Below, in pieces: positions 1 to 7,433 of a DNA stretch of 64,000 nucleotides. How positions within the stretch are numbered: position 1 is the stretch's first letter; every line of letters begins with the position of its first letter. Source of the stretch: Pseudoflavonifractor sp. 524-17. Its GTDB lineage: Bacteria > Bacillota > Clostridia > Oscillospirales > Oscillospiraceae. The stretch covers positions 22,527-86,526 of the forward strand of contig NZ_QWEK01000007.1 of the NCBI RefSeq assembly GCF_009935845.1, written 5' to 3'. A program made the position numbers and the translations under genes. Under the pieces are notes generated by a model. The model was not told the DNA's origin. It did not search any database and saw only the letters and a list, made by a program, of their open reading frames with translations.

Positions 1-1154
1 TGTACCCCGTCCAGCAGGCGGCGGCCCAGAGTGCCCTCCCCCTGGTAGCCCACAAAGACCACCGTACACTGCTCTCTCCAGAGGTTGTGCTTGAGGTGGT
101 GGCGGATGCGGCCGGCGTCGCACATACCGGAGGCGGAGATGATCACTTTGGGGGTGCTGTCCATATTCAAGGTTCTGGACTCCTCGCTGCTCTCGGTGAT
201 GTTCAGGTTGGGGAACTGGAAGAGGGCGCCGCCCTTCAGGGCCTCAATGGCCTCCTCATCCAGATAGCCCCGCAGGTCGCCGGAGAAGATCTTCGTGGCC
301 TCGCTGGCCAGGGGGGAGTCTACATAGACGGGGAAGTTGGGCACCGACTTGACCATGCCATGGGCCTTCATCTCCCGGATGAAGTACAAAAGCTCCTGGG
401 TGCGGCCCACAGCAAAGGAGGGAATCACCACGTTGCCCCCCCGGCCCAGGGTCTCGTCAATGATAGCGGCCAGGTCGGCGGTGTAGTCCGCGTCAGGGCG
501 TACGTCATGGTTGCGGTCGCCGTAGGTGCTCTCGGTGAGGACGTAGTCCGCCTCCTTGATGTAGCTGGGGTCCCGGATGATGGGCTGGTCCTTGTTGCCG
601 ATGTCGCCGGAGAAGACCAGCTTGCGGGTCTCCCCCTCCTCGGTGAGCCACACCTCTGCGCTGGCGGAACCCAGCAGATGGCCCGCGTCGGTAAAGCGGA
701 CTTTGATGCCCGGTTCAATCTCCAGGATCTCGCCGTACTCACAGGTGACCAGATGCTCCAGGGCGGCCTCCGCGTCCGCCACGGTGTAGAGCGGCTCCAC
801 CATCTCCTTGCCGGCGCGCTTGCCCTTCTGGTTCTGCCACTGGGCGTCGCTCTCCTGGATGTGGGCGGAGTCCCGCAGCATAATAGACAGGAGCTGGCCC
901 GTCAGGCGGGTGCAGTAGATGTTGCCCTGAAATCCCTGCCGCACCAGCAGGGGGATGCGGCCGGAGTGGTCGATGTGGGCGTGGGTGACGATAACGTCGC
1001 TGATATAGCTGGGGGTAAAGTCCAGCTCCGTGTTGTCCCGCTCATCCCGGCCCTGCTGAAGTCCGCAGTCGACCAGGACCTTTGTCCCGTTGCATTCAAA
1101 ACAGTGGCAGCTGCCGGTAACGGCCTTGGCTGCGCCGAAAAACGTAAGTTTCAT
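1..1154 (-). CDS. MBL-fold metallo-hydrolase with RNA-specificity (beta-CASP) domain, partial
   Basis: The protein begins MKLTFFGAAKAVTGSCH and contains the metallo-beta-lactamase motif THAHIDHSGR, a second histidine motif (DAGHLLGSA), the SGDIG strand and the beta-CASP features FAVGRTQELL and ISASGMCDAGRIRHHL. It is therefore a member of the CPSF/YsH1-like MBL RNA-hydrolase family, a probable zinc-dependent endo/exoribonuclease acting in the cytoplasm. The reading frame is still open at position 1, so the C-terminus lies outside the window. The ATG is preceded by AGGAGG and by a clear promoter. The exact substrate cannot be told from sequence. Confidence 0.9.
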   Translation of the reverse strand, partial: MKLTFFGAAKAVTGSCHCFECNGTKVLVDCGLQQGRDERDNTELDFTPSYISDVIVTHAHIDHSGRIPLLVRQGFQGNIYCTRLTGQLLSIMLRDSAHIQESDAQWQNQKGKRAGKEMVEPLYTVADAEAALEHLVTCEYGEILEIEPGIKVRFTDAGHLLGSASAEVWLTEEGETRKLVFSGDIGNKDQPIIRDPSYIKEADYVLTESTYGDRNHDVRPDADYTADLAAIIDETLGRGGNVVIPSFAVGRTQELLYFIREMKAHGMVKSVPNFPVYVDSPLASEATKIFSGDLRGYLDEEAIEALKGGALFQFPNLNITESSEESRTLNMDSTPKVIISASGMCDAGRIRHHLKHNLWREQCTVVFVGYQGEGTLGRRLLDGV

Positions 1155-1166
1155 GCCCCTGCCTCC

Positions 1167-1217
1167 TTGTATCATTTGTACAAGAATAATTGTACTATAT
1201 CTGCCGCGGCTTGTCAA
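1167..1217 (-). promoter_or_regulatory. Promoter and possible operator of the MBL hydrolase gene
   Basis: Reading leftward, TTGACA (1217-1212) and TACAAT (1194-1189) are separated by 17 nt. Between the -10 box and the ribosome site lies the 17-bp partial palindrome TTGTATCATTTGTACAA (1167-1183), which could bind a repressor. The promoter is a direct observation; the operator role is inference. Confidence 0.7.
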
Positions 1218-1319
1218 ATATGTAGCATGGAAATTATGCCTGCCGGAAAATTTCTACGTTTATCGGGAAAATGCGCCTGTTCTCCGCCAGGCACCTTAGA
1301 GTCTGTTTTCAAACAAGGC

Positions 1320-1526
1320 CTAAGGCTCCGGATAGTACCGGCTCTTGGGGGGCAGGAGCAGGGCGGCCAGCAGATACAGCCACAGGGACAGGCCCTTGAA
1401 GCAGACCAGAAGCACCAGAGCGGCGCGGGCTAGGACGGGGTCGATACAAAAGCGCTCGGCGATGCCGCCGCACACGCCGAACAGGATGGCGTCAGGCCCC
1501 CGGGTGCGGTATAGCTTTCGATTCAT
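1320..1526 (-). CDS. PspC domain-containing small membrane protein
   Basis: This 68-residue protein starts MNRKLYRTRGPDAILFGVCGGIAERF, the PspC signature (GV.GGIAE.F..DP...R), followed by one hydrophobic segment (about residues 33-58) and a short PKSRYYPEP tail. PspC-type proteins are inner-membrane stress-response proteins; in Gram-positives stand-alone short forms are common and of poorly known function. AGGAGG sits 6-7 nt before the ATG. It is isolated, with no other phage-shock genes nearby. Confidence 0.85.
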   Translation of the reverse strand: MNRKLYRTRGPDAILFGVCGGIAERFCIDPVLARAALVLLVCFKGLSLWLYLLAALLLPPKSRYYPEP

Positions 1527-1648
1527 AACGATTCCTCCTCAAATCAGACAGGGGATGTTTGTTGAACATATGGTAGCATACCGGAGTGAAAAGAACCTTT
1601 TTTTGTGCTAAAGAAAAGATTAAATTCTGTTAAAAGGAGGGGGAAGAA

Positions 1649-1681
1649 AATCGGAGGACGCCGGCCCGGCGTCCTCCGATT
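1649..1681 (-). terminator. Rho-independent terminator
   Basis: A 16-bp perfect inverted repeat (AATCGGAGGACGCCGG and complement) with a 1-nt loop lies directly after the stop of the 73-residue protein gene. A T-rich run follows on the minus strand. Confidence 0.75.
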
Positions 1682-1682
1682 C

Positions 1683-1904
1683 TTATCTGTCTGTTTCTAA
1701 GGTGAAGTCCTCCTCGTCCAGGCGGCTGAGGTCTAGGACGGCGGGGCGGGGGGGAACCCGCTTGAGGGGGTCGTACCGGAAAGCGCGGCAGTGGCCAGCG
1801 GCCTCCACCACACCCTTTTTCTGACACAGGATGGAGCTCCCCTCCAGCTGGGCGCCCCTGGCGCAGTAGGCGCACCGGGGCTCGATATCTTTTTTAAACA
1901 GCAT
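1683..1904 (-). CDS. Hypothetical protein with four-cysteine zinc-ribbon-like pattern
   Basis: The 73-residue product (MLFKKDIEPRCAYCARGAQ...) has CxxC at residues 11-14, a third cysteine at about 27 and a fourth at about 39. This spacing suggests a small metal-binding knuckle. The C-terminal half is acidic (LDEEDFTLETDR). I do not recognise a named family. It lies downstream of ylbJ on the same strand, 33 nt from it, and ends at a strong terminator, so it is probably the last gene of that transcript. Confidence 0.65.
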   Translation of the reverse strand: MLFKKDIEPRCAYCARGAQLEGSSILCQKKGVVEAAGHCRAFRYDPLKRVPPRPAVLDLSRLDEEDFTLETDR

Positions 1905-1937
1905 GGCGGCGGCCCTCCCCTAAAATTATTGTATTGA

Positions 1938-3125
1938 TTATATCACACCGGACCGGTTGTGAACAGGTTTTTTTCGCAGGGCGGCGGCGGTGAGGAGGAG
2001 GAAGAGCAGGAAAGTTACCCAGGCGGACACGGTGGACAGGGTGAGGGTGGTGTGGAAGTCCAAACCGGCCAGATCGTCCACCTGCTCGGCCAGGAGGGAG
2101 GAAACCGGCGCCCCCAGAGGGAACAGCCGCACCAGTAAGGCGGTAAAGCCGGCGGCAAAGAGGCCCTGGAGGAATTTCCCGCCCAGGTAGGTGCGCACGG
2201 AAAGGCCGCTCCCCCCTAAAAAGGAGAGCACCTGGCAGTGGACGGAGATGCCGGCCCAGCCCAGCATGAAGGCGGCCATGGACAGCCGGCCGGTGAGGCT
2301 GCCCTCGCCGGAGAGGGTCCATACGCCGGTGGTCAGCTCCAGCACGCCGGTGAGCAGCCGCTCCGCCCAGGTGCGATCAAAGCCCAGGGGGGAGAGAAGA
2401 TTGCCAGCCAGAGTGGCCAGGCCAGGCAGCAGGCCGGTGAGGACCAGCAGCCGGACCACCACCGTAAAAAAGACCACAAAAGCGCAGATATTCAGGGCGG
2501 AGAAAAAGGAGTTTTTGATGCACTCGGTAAAGGCGGCGGAAAACCGCCTGGCCTGAAACTGGGGACGGCTTCCAGGGGCGGATCCGCCCCCGTCCTCCCC
2601 CGCCCGGTAGAAGCGGAAGAGCATCCCCACGCACACCGAGGCGGCGGCATGGGCCAGATAGAGGATGAGGCCCGCCCGGCCGCTGGCGAAGATCCCCGCC
2701 CCCACCACGCCCAGAATAAAGGCAGGGCCGGAGTTGTTGCAGAAGGAGAGGAGCCGCTCCGCCTCGGTCTTGGTACACATTCCCTTTTCATACAGGCCGA
2801 TGGCGGTTTTGGCGCCCACGGGATAGCCGCCCACAAAGCCCAGGGCGAAGGCGGAGGCGCAGGCCCCGCCAACGTTGAAGAGGGGGCGCATGATCCCCTC
2901 CAGCAGACGGCCCAAAGCCCCCGCAAGACCCAGCTCCACCACCAGGGAGGAGAGAACAAAAAAGGGAAAGAGGGACGGGATAATGACATTATAGCACAGG
3001 GCCAGCCCGCTCTTGGCGGCCTCCATGGTGTCCCTGGGGTAGAGCATCAGGGCCAGGGCGGCGCACAGCAGGGCAAAGCCCAGAATCATGTCCCGTACCC
3101 AGGGTTTACCCAGCAGTCGTGACAA
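1938..3125 (-). CDS. ylbJ: Sporulation integral membrane protein YlbJ
   Basis: The 395-residue protein is a polytopic membrane protein with at least eight hydrophobic segments and the nucleoside-recognition (Gate-type) pattern seen in YlbJ: an N-terminal LYP..TMEAAKSGL..C.NVIIPSLFPFFV and later GFVGGYPVGAKT and CNNSGPAFILGVVG. In Bacillus subtilis YlbJ is made in the mother cell and is needed for heat-resistant spores. Length matches the family (about 400). It supports the view that the organism forms endospores. The gene is followed by a small cysteine-containing ORF. Confidence 0.9.
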   Translation of the reverse strand: MSRLLGKPWVRDMILGFALLCAALALMLYPRDTMEAAKSGLALCYNVIIPSLFPFFVLSSLVVELGLAGALGRLLEGIMRPLFNVGGACASAFALGFVGGYPVGAKTAIGLYEKGMCTKTEAERLLSFCNNSGPAFILGVVGAGIFASGRAGLILYLAHAAASVCVGMLFRFYRAGEDGGGSAPGSRPQFQARRFSAAFTECIKNSFFSALNICAFVVFFTVVVRLLVLTGLLPGLATLAGNLLSPLGFDRTWAERLLTGVLELTTGVWTLSGEGSLTGRLSMAAFMLGWAGISVHCQVLSFLGGSGLSVRTYLGGKFLQGLFAAGFTALLVRLFPLGAPVSSLLAEQVDDLAGLDFHTTLTLSTVSAWVTFLLFLLLTAAALRKKPVHNRSGVI

Positions 3126-3179
3126 TCCATCTCACCTCCACACAGGAACACTATGCTCCGGAGAAGGAAACTATGCCGG

Positions 3180-3983
3180 CTACTGGACCCGCCTCCCGGT
3201 GCGATCCCGGAGAAAGGCGGCGAACGCCAAAATCAGCAGTACGAAGACAGACACCCCGTCCCACAGGTCAAAGATGGGCTCGGCAATGAGCCTTGACAGT
3301 GCCGCGTTGATAAAAAACAAGAGGAGGAGGGAGAGGAAAAGGGCGGTCCCCAGGGCGGCGAAGGGCCTGGTCCGCCCCAGCCAGCAGAACATCCCGGCGA
3401 TGAGCCACAGAAACAGCAGAGAGAGAACCGCCATGACGGCGCCGATAGAGAAGACCGCCCCCACGCCGGTGAGGCAGCTGAGCAGCAGCAAAAAGGGGAG
3501 GAGAAAGAGGGTGAGCGCGGCCAGACTGCCCTGGATTCCCCGGACGCCCCACGCAATGCTGGGGAGGACGACAGCCCACCCAAAGACCATGGCGCTGACG
3601 GGAATAGGGGACCAGGTCAGACCGCCGGACAGGGCGAGATCGCAGATCAGGCACACAAAAATCCCAGTCAAAACCGCGGCGGAGAAAAGGATCGAAATCA
3701 GCCTGCGGACCGGTGGGCGGGCCCGCCGCCTCTCCTGGGGCGGGGGAGGAGGCATTTCCACTGGCACTCTGGGGGCTTTTGTTCCACGGAGCAGCTCGTC
3801 CCCTGTAAGATCCAGAATCTGGCACAGGTCCAGCATAATAGAGGGATCCGGCAGACATTTCCCCGTCTCCCACTTTGATACGGCCTGATCCGTAATACCC
3901 AGTTGTTCGGCCAGCTGAGCCTGGGTCAGATGCTTTTCCTTCCGGCATTGAGCAATCAGCCGGCCAACGTCGCTTTGATCCAT
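3180..3983 (-). CDS. XRE-family helix-turn-helix protein with multi-pass membrane domain
   Basis: From the ATG at 3983 (AAAGGAG 7 nt upstream) the product starts MDQSDVGRLIAQCRKEKHLTQAQLAEQLGITDQAVSKWETGKCLPD, a classic XRE helix-turn-helix (residues 5-60). After a proline-rich linker (VEMPPPPPQERRR) come about six hydrophobic segments. Such HTH-membrane fusions are common in Firmicutes and are thought to be membrane-tethered regulators. A longer frame upstream exists but lacks a ribosome site. Its target is unknown. Confidence 0.85.
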   Translation of the reverse strand: MDQSDVGRLIAQCRKEKHLTQAQLAEQLGITDQAVSKWETGKCLPDPSIMLDLCQILDLTGDELLRGTKAPRVPVEMPPPPPQERRRARPPVRRLISILFSAAVLTGIFVCLICDLALSGGLTWSPIPVSAMVFGWAVVLPSIAWGVRGIQGSLAALTLFLLPFLLLLSCLTGVGAVFSIGAVMAVLSLLFLWLIAGMFCWLGRTRPFAALGTALFLSLLLLFFINAALSRLIAEPIFDLWDGVSVFVLLILAFAAFLRDRTGRRVQ

Positions 3984-4036
3984 TTCACAACGCTCCTTTC
4001 TCTCTAAACCTATACCAGACAGCCCCTTTTTTCCAG

Positions 4037-4072
4037 CAACCACAGGTTGAATCGGGACTCAACCTGTGGTTG
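4037..4072. repeat. Intergenic inverted repeat
   Basis: CAACCACAGGTTGA and its complement flank an 8-nt loop between the HTH gene and the lipoprotein gene. It may end transcription of the lipoprotein gene, but no T-run follows on that strand. Confidence 0.5.
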
Positions 4073-4089
4073 GGGAGGCTGAAAAGGCG

Positions 4090-4509
4090 TTATGGCGTCT
4101 GCGGGAGGTCCTCCACCAGGGCGATGAAATAGGCTGCCGTCTCCGCGGGAATTTCCACCGCGGAGAGGGTGTGCTCACTCTGATTATGGTAGCGTGCCAG
4201 ATACAGGGCGCCGTCCAGGATAAAAAAGCGGTCGCCCCGGAAGTAGATGGCGCCGCCGGTGGGGGCCTGGACACAGTCGAAGGCATCCCAGTCCAGGCGG
4301 CGGAAGGTCTGGCCATCGACCTCATATTCCTCCCCGGTGAAGGACAGGCCGCTGGGCCACAGGTCCCCGTAAAAGCCAGCCTGATAGGCTGTGCCGCCAA
4401 TGATAACCTCGCTGGGCTGGAGAGGCAAGAGCTGGCTGAGCTCCACGCAGCCTGACAGAAAAACCAGCGCCGGAACGGCGAGAAGCGCTGCGGCGTTCCC
4501 TTTTTTTAC
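4090..4509 (-). CDS. Putative lipoprotein whose natural start codon appears to be GTA
   Basis: The standard start would be GTG at 4446, but the frame stays open upstream and encodes KKGNAAALLAVPALVFLSGC, a textbook lipoprotein signal peptide whose lipobox cysteine is the codon just before that GTG. The codon before KKGN is GTA (4509-4507), placed 5 nt after AGGGGGAG. A strong promoter (4571-4543) lies above it. So the ancestral start was probably GTG or ATG at this place. The mature part (about 118 residues, VELSQLLPLQPSEVIIGG...) has no family I recognise. It may be weakly translated or silent. Confidence 0.6.
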   Translation of the reverse strand, partial: VKKGNAAALLAVPALVFLSGCVELSQLLPLQPSEVIIGGTAYQAGFYGDLWPSGLSFTGEEYEVDGQTFRRLDWDAFDCVQAPTGGAIYFRGDRFFILDGALYLARYHNQSEHTLSAVEIPAETAAYFIALVEDLPQTP

Positions 4510-4542
4510 AAGATCTCCCCCTGTCTTCCGGAAACCAGCTCT

Positions 4543-4571
4543 ATTGTAGCACGGCCCTTGCCCCGGTTCAA
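4543..4571 (-). promoter_or_regulatory. Promoter of the lipoprotein gene
   Basis: TTGAAC (4571-4566) and TACAAT (4548-4543) with a 17-nt spacer, reading toward the lipoprotein gene. Confidence 0.7.
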
Positions 4572-4575
4572 GGAC

Positions 4576-4614
4576 AAAAAGATCCCGGTTTCATAAGAAA
4601 CCGGGATCTTTTTC
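4576..4614 (-). terminator. Rho-independent terminator after the M23 peptidase gene
   Basis: The stem AAAAAGATCCCGGTTTC with its complement overlaps the stop codon of the peptidase gene and ends in a T-run on the minus strand. Confidence 0.85.
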
Positions 4615-5371
4615 AAACCTCTGGCATATAGCCGGCGGGGTCCACCGGCTGCCCATCCAGATACATGGAGAAATGGAGATGAGCGGCCTGGGCGCTCTCC
4701 GCAATGGCGGTTTCGCCCACGGAGGCAATCACGTCTCCCGCCCGTACGGCATCCCCCACCTCCACCTGGGGCTGAGCCATCAGGTTGGCGTATACGCTGA
4801 CCATGCCGCCGCCGTGGGTGATGGTGACGGTGGTGCCCATGAGGTCGTCCTGCTCCACGGCGGATACGGTGCCGTTGGCGGTGGCCATCACCGGGGTGCC
4901 GGGAGAGGCGGCCAGATCCACCCCGTCGTGGGTGCGCCAATCCCCCATGGTCTCACTGTAGGCGAGGGTCTCCACGCTGTAGGGGTGAATGGTCTCCCCC
5001 TTCAGCGGCCAGGTAAAGAAGGAGGGCAGGGTGTCCGGCTGGGGGGTGGGTTCCGGGGCGGCGGTGGGCGCGGGGGAGGCCGCCGCCGTCAGGGCGGGTT
5101 TGGGAGTGGCCGCTGGCGGCGCGGTGGACGGCATCACCGGCGTGGGCGGAGCCGTCACCGCGGGACACGCGGGGGGAACGCTGTGTTCCGGCGCGGGAGT
5201 GACGGTGACTGAGACATAGCCGGATACCGGCTGCTCCGGCTGGGGCGCGGAGAGGGTGGATACCAGATAATAGCCCGAAATTCCTATTGCGGCGACGCAG
5301 AGGAAAAGGACTATGTAGAAGCCCTTTTCCGCCATAAAATCGCCAAAGCGATTGCCAAATGACTGTTTCAT
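4613..5371 (-). CDS. M23 (LytM) family peptidase, membrane-anchored; possible SpoIIQ
   Basis: From ATG 5371 (GGAGGT upstream) the protein has a short cytoplasmic start, one transmembrane segment (about residues 17-38), a long Pro/Thr/Ala linker (about 50-120), then an M23 domain with HDGVDL (HxxxD) and HLHFSMYL (HxH). Both zinc-ligand motifs are present, so it is likely an active peptidoglycan endopeptidase. The architecture (one membrane segment, linker, C-terminal LytM) matches SpoIIQ, the forespore partner of SpoIIIAH, but no spoIID/spoIIID neighbour is present, so a vegetative M23 enzyme is equally possible. Confidence 0.85.
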   Translation of the reverse strand: MKQSFGNRFGDFMAEKGFYIVLFLCVAAIGISGYYLVSTLSAPQPEQPVSGYVSVTVTPAPEHSVPPACPAVTAPPTPVMPSTAPPAATPKPALTAAASPAPTAAPEPTPQPDTLPSFFTWPLKGETIHPYSVETLAYSETMGDWRTHDGVDLAASPGTPVMATANGTVSAVEQDDLMGTTVTITHGGGMVSVYANLMAQPQVEVGDAVRAGDVIASVGETAIAESAQAAHLHFSMYLDGQPVDPAGYMPEV

Positions 5372-5462
5372 TGCATTAGCACCTCCGAGCCTATTGTGGT
5401 CAGGCCGGGCGGTGTTTATACACGGCTGCGGAAGATTTTTTCCCGGGGCGGCGGGGCGGGGC

Positions 5463-5954
5463 TCAGCAGCCGGGGGAACACAAAACCAGCGCCCCCCCGC
5501 AGGCGCAGCGGTAGCGCTCCGGGTGGCGGGTGAGGTTGGAAGCCCGCATCCGGGGGAAGATCCGGCCGCAGGCATCACAGCGCAGCAGGTAGCGTGCCGG
5601 CTTGCCGCCGGTGGGGCCCAGGGCCTGGGGCGGGGAGAGGCGGCTGATCTGGTAGCCGTAGGCGGCGTTCATCCGCTGGGCGTAGTGTTTCCACCGGGGG
5701 CCGTGGTTGCGGCAGCCGGGGCAGGTGTGGAGGATTTCGTGGGCCAGCGTCTGGCGGCAGGCCTGCTCCGGGGCGTCCAGCAGCCGGGCGGTGAGCTCAA
5801 TGGTAAACCGCCCGTCTTTGCAGATACAGCACCCAAACCGGGTGACTGCCCGGCGGTTCACCGCCACATGGGGGTCGATCTGGCTGGAGACGGGAATGCC
5901 CAGCGCCCTGGCCTGGGCCAGAACCGCCTGCAAAAGCCGGTCAAAGTCGTTCAA
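5463..5954 (-). CDS. SprT-like zinc metalloprotease domain protein
   Basis: The core is TLAHEILHTCPGCRNHGPRWK, with the HExxH zinc site and the third histidine of SprT/Spartan proteins, followed by a C-terminal zinc ribbon (RCDACG...CACGG). I place the start at TTG 5954 (LNDFDRLLQAV), 9 nt after AAGGAG. The upstream ATG at 6011 falls inside a terminator hairpin and is unlikely. SprT-like proteins bind zinc and some cleave DNA-protein crosslinks; its exact role here is not known. It lies downstream of yedF/DUF3343 but behind a terminator. Confidence 0.8.
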   Translation of the reverse strand: MNDFDRLLQAVLAQARALGIPVSSQIDPHVAVNRRAVTRFGCCICKDGRFTIELTARLLDAPEQACRQTLAHEILHTCPGCRNHGPRWKHYAQRMNAAYGYQISRLSPPQALGPTGGKPARYLLRCDACGRIFPRMRASNLTRHPERYRCACGGALVLCSPGC

Positions 5955-6000
5955 AAGGACTCGCTCCTTCCGTGGGGATAGAAAAAAGGGTTCGACAGCC

Positions 6001-6032
6001 TGAGGGGACACAGGTTTCCCTGTGTCCCCTCA
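6001..6032 (-). terminator. Terminator of the yedF-DUF3343 operon
   Basis: TGAGGGGACACAGG and its complement with a 4-nt loop form a 14-bp stem 14 nt after the DUF3343 stop codon. Confidence 0.7.
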
Positions 6033-6045
6033 GCACTAGCAGACC

Positions 6046-6306
6046 CTAGTCAAGAGATTGGGCGGCGAGCGCTGCGCCCTGTCCGGTAACGCCATAAAAA
6101 GCGTACTCCTCCAAAGGGAGGGGGGAGGCGGCCAGCAGCGCCCGGCTCTGGTCCAGATACTCCAGGGGAAAGCGGACGGAGATGCCGCAGCCCCTGGAGA
6201 TCTCCCGCAGGACAGGCATAATCTGAAAGGGGACCTTGCCCTTGAGGTAGCCCTGGGCCTGAATGGCGCCGTTGGCAGAGGCAAAGGTAATGACGCAGTA
6301 GTCCAT
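6046..6306 (-). CDS. DUF3343 domain protein
   Basis: The 86-residue product MDYCVITFASANGAIQAQGYLK... fits DUF3343, a small family (putative Se/S carrier-like) often placed next to yedF. The ATG shares its A with the stop codon of yedF (TAATG), so the two are translationally coupled. One conserved cysteine (RGCGISVRFP, about residue 43) matches the family's proposed functional cysteine. Function in selenium or sulfur handling is inferred from context only. Confidence 0.8.
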   Translation of the reverse strand: MDYCVITFASANGAIQAQGYLKGKVPFQIMPVLREISRGCGISVRFPLEYLDQSRALLAASPLPLEEYAFYGVTGQGAALAAQSLD

Positions 6307-6905
6307 TATACGGTGATGACCTTTCCGGCCTCCTGCATCTTGGTGACGATGTCGTACATATTGCTCACCGTGCCCACGGCCAGCTGATCGGCAATGTGGT
6401 AGAAGTTGAGGCAGGTGCCGCACACCAGAATTTCCACGCCCTTGTCCGCCAGAGCTTTCAGATGCTCCGCCACCTGCTCGTCCCCGGCGGGGAGCTTGAC
6501 GCCGGCGTTCATAAAGAGGATGGAGCGGGGCAGATCGTCAGACTGGGCCAGGGTGTAGAAAAACATCCGCATCAGGTTGGTGCCCAGCTCCCGGTCGCCG
6601 GAGCCGATGATGTCCCGGCCCACGAAGACGGCGTAGCCCAGCTTGGGCAGGGGGGGGGAGTCCGCCGCCGCCTCACAGGCGGGACAGGCCTGGGCGTTTT
6701 TGGTGAAGGCCAGGCGGTATACCCCGGCGTCCTCAGTGACGGCGGCGTCGTACCCCTGGTTGCCGGCCAGGCGCTGGAGGTTGCCCACGGCGGTGGTGTT
6801 GTCCACCAGGATGGTGAAATCACTCTCCCCGGCGGAAATGGCCTCTTTGGCCATCATAACAGGCATGGGACAGGCTTTTCCCTTGGCGTCAATCGTTCTG
6901 GACAT
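6306..6905 (-). CDS. yedF: Sulfurtransferase-like selenium metabolism protein YedF
   Basis: The N-terminus is a TusA/SirA-like domain (MSRTIDAKGKACPMPVMMAKEA, CPxP motif at residues 12-15), followed by a DsrE/F-like domain (YAVFVGRDIIGSGDRELG...VCGTCLNFY). This fusion defines YedF. In many Clostridia it is encoded with DUF3343 and selenium-use genes; the enzymatic step is not established. A consensus promoter lies 100 nt upstream. No selD or selA is present in the window. Confidence 0.88.
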   Translation of the reverse strand: MSRTIDAKGKACPMPVMMAKEAISAGESDFTILVDNTTAVGNLQRLAGNQGYDAAVTEDAGVYRLAFTKNAQACPACEAAADSPPLPKLGYAVFVGRDIIGSGDRELGTNLMRMFFYTLAQSDDLPRSILFMNAGVKLPAGDEQVAEHLKALADKGVEILVCGTCLNFYHIADQLAVGTVSNMYDIVTKMQEAGKVITV

Positions 6906-7004
6906 AGCAGATTCGCCTCATTTCTTAAATCAGTATCAGTCATTCGGGCCCAAACCCAGCTCCAGCCGTCCGGCTGGAAAAGCAGGCTGCGCCAATACAA
7001 CCCG

Positions 7005-7033
7005 ATTATAAATTTGCCCCATAAAACTGTCAA
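7005..7033 (-). promoter_or_regulatory. Promoter of yedF-DUF3343
   Basis: TTGACA (7033-7028), 17-nt spacer, TATAAT (7010-7005): a perfect consensus reading left. The region 6906-7433 holds this promoter, the rny promoter and no supportable gene. Confidence 0.85.
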
Positions 7034-7268
7034 CCAGGGAAGGACATCCGGCAGGCGGACCGGCGGTGGGATGGGGAGGAAAAGCGGGACGTTTGTGCCG
7101 GTTTTCGTCCGAACAGTAATTTTTCATCCCTTTATAATAGTATTCAATAGGAAGGGGCGGAAGCGCCGATAAAGAAGTGCGGGAAGAGAACCAGGGATGT
7201 GGAGGGCGGAAAAAAGGGAAAAACAGGCTCCGTCAACAGGAGAACCGGTATGTCGCCTACGAATTTTC

Positions 7269-7297
7269 TTGACAGAGCGCCCCCTTGGCTCTAAAAT
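7269..7297 (+). promoter_or_regulatory. Promoter of rny
   Basis: TTGACA (7269-7274), 17-nt spacer, TAAAAT (7292-7297), giving a 5' leader of about 130 nt before the TTG start of rny. Confidence 0.8.
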
Positions 7298-7433
7298 AGA
7301 TTAGGTACGTTTTTTGAAAGACGAGAGGGGTAGTTTTTCAATTATTGTCCCAATGATGCAACGATTATGGAAAACCATCTGCGCGGGGGAAACCCGCGGG
7401 TAAAACAAAAAGAAACGGAGGTGTGTTCAAACC

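Noticed and set aside
87..1433. Long plus-strand open frame opposite the MBL hydrolase gene
   Set aside because: It is a shadow of the real minus-strand gene caused by high GC; the product is low-complexity and has no ribosome site.
6936..7127. Short minus-strand open frame upstream of yedF
   Set aside because: It overlaps the consensus yedF promoter (7005-7033), has no ribosome site and no family likeness.
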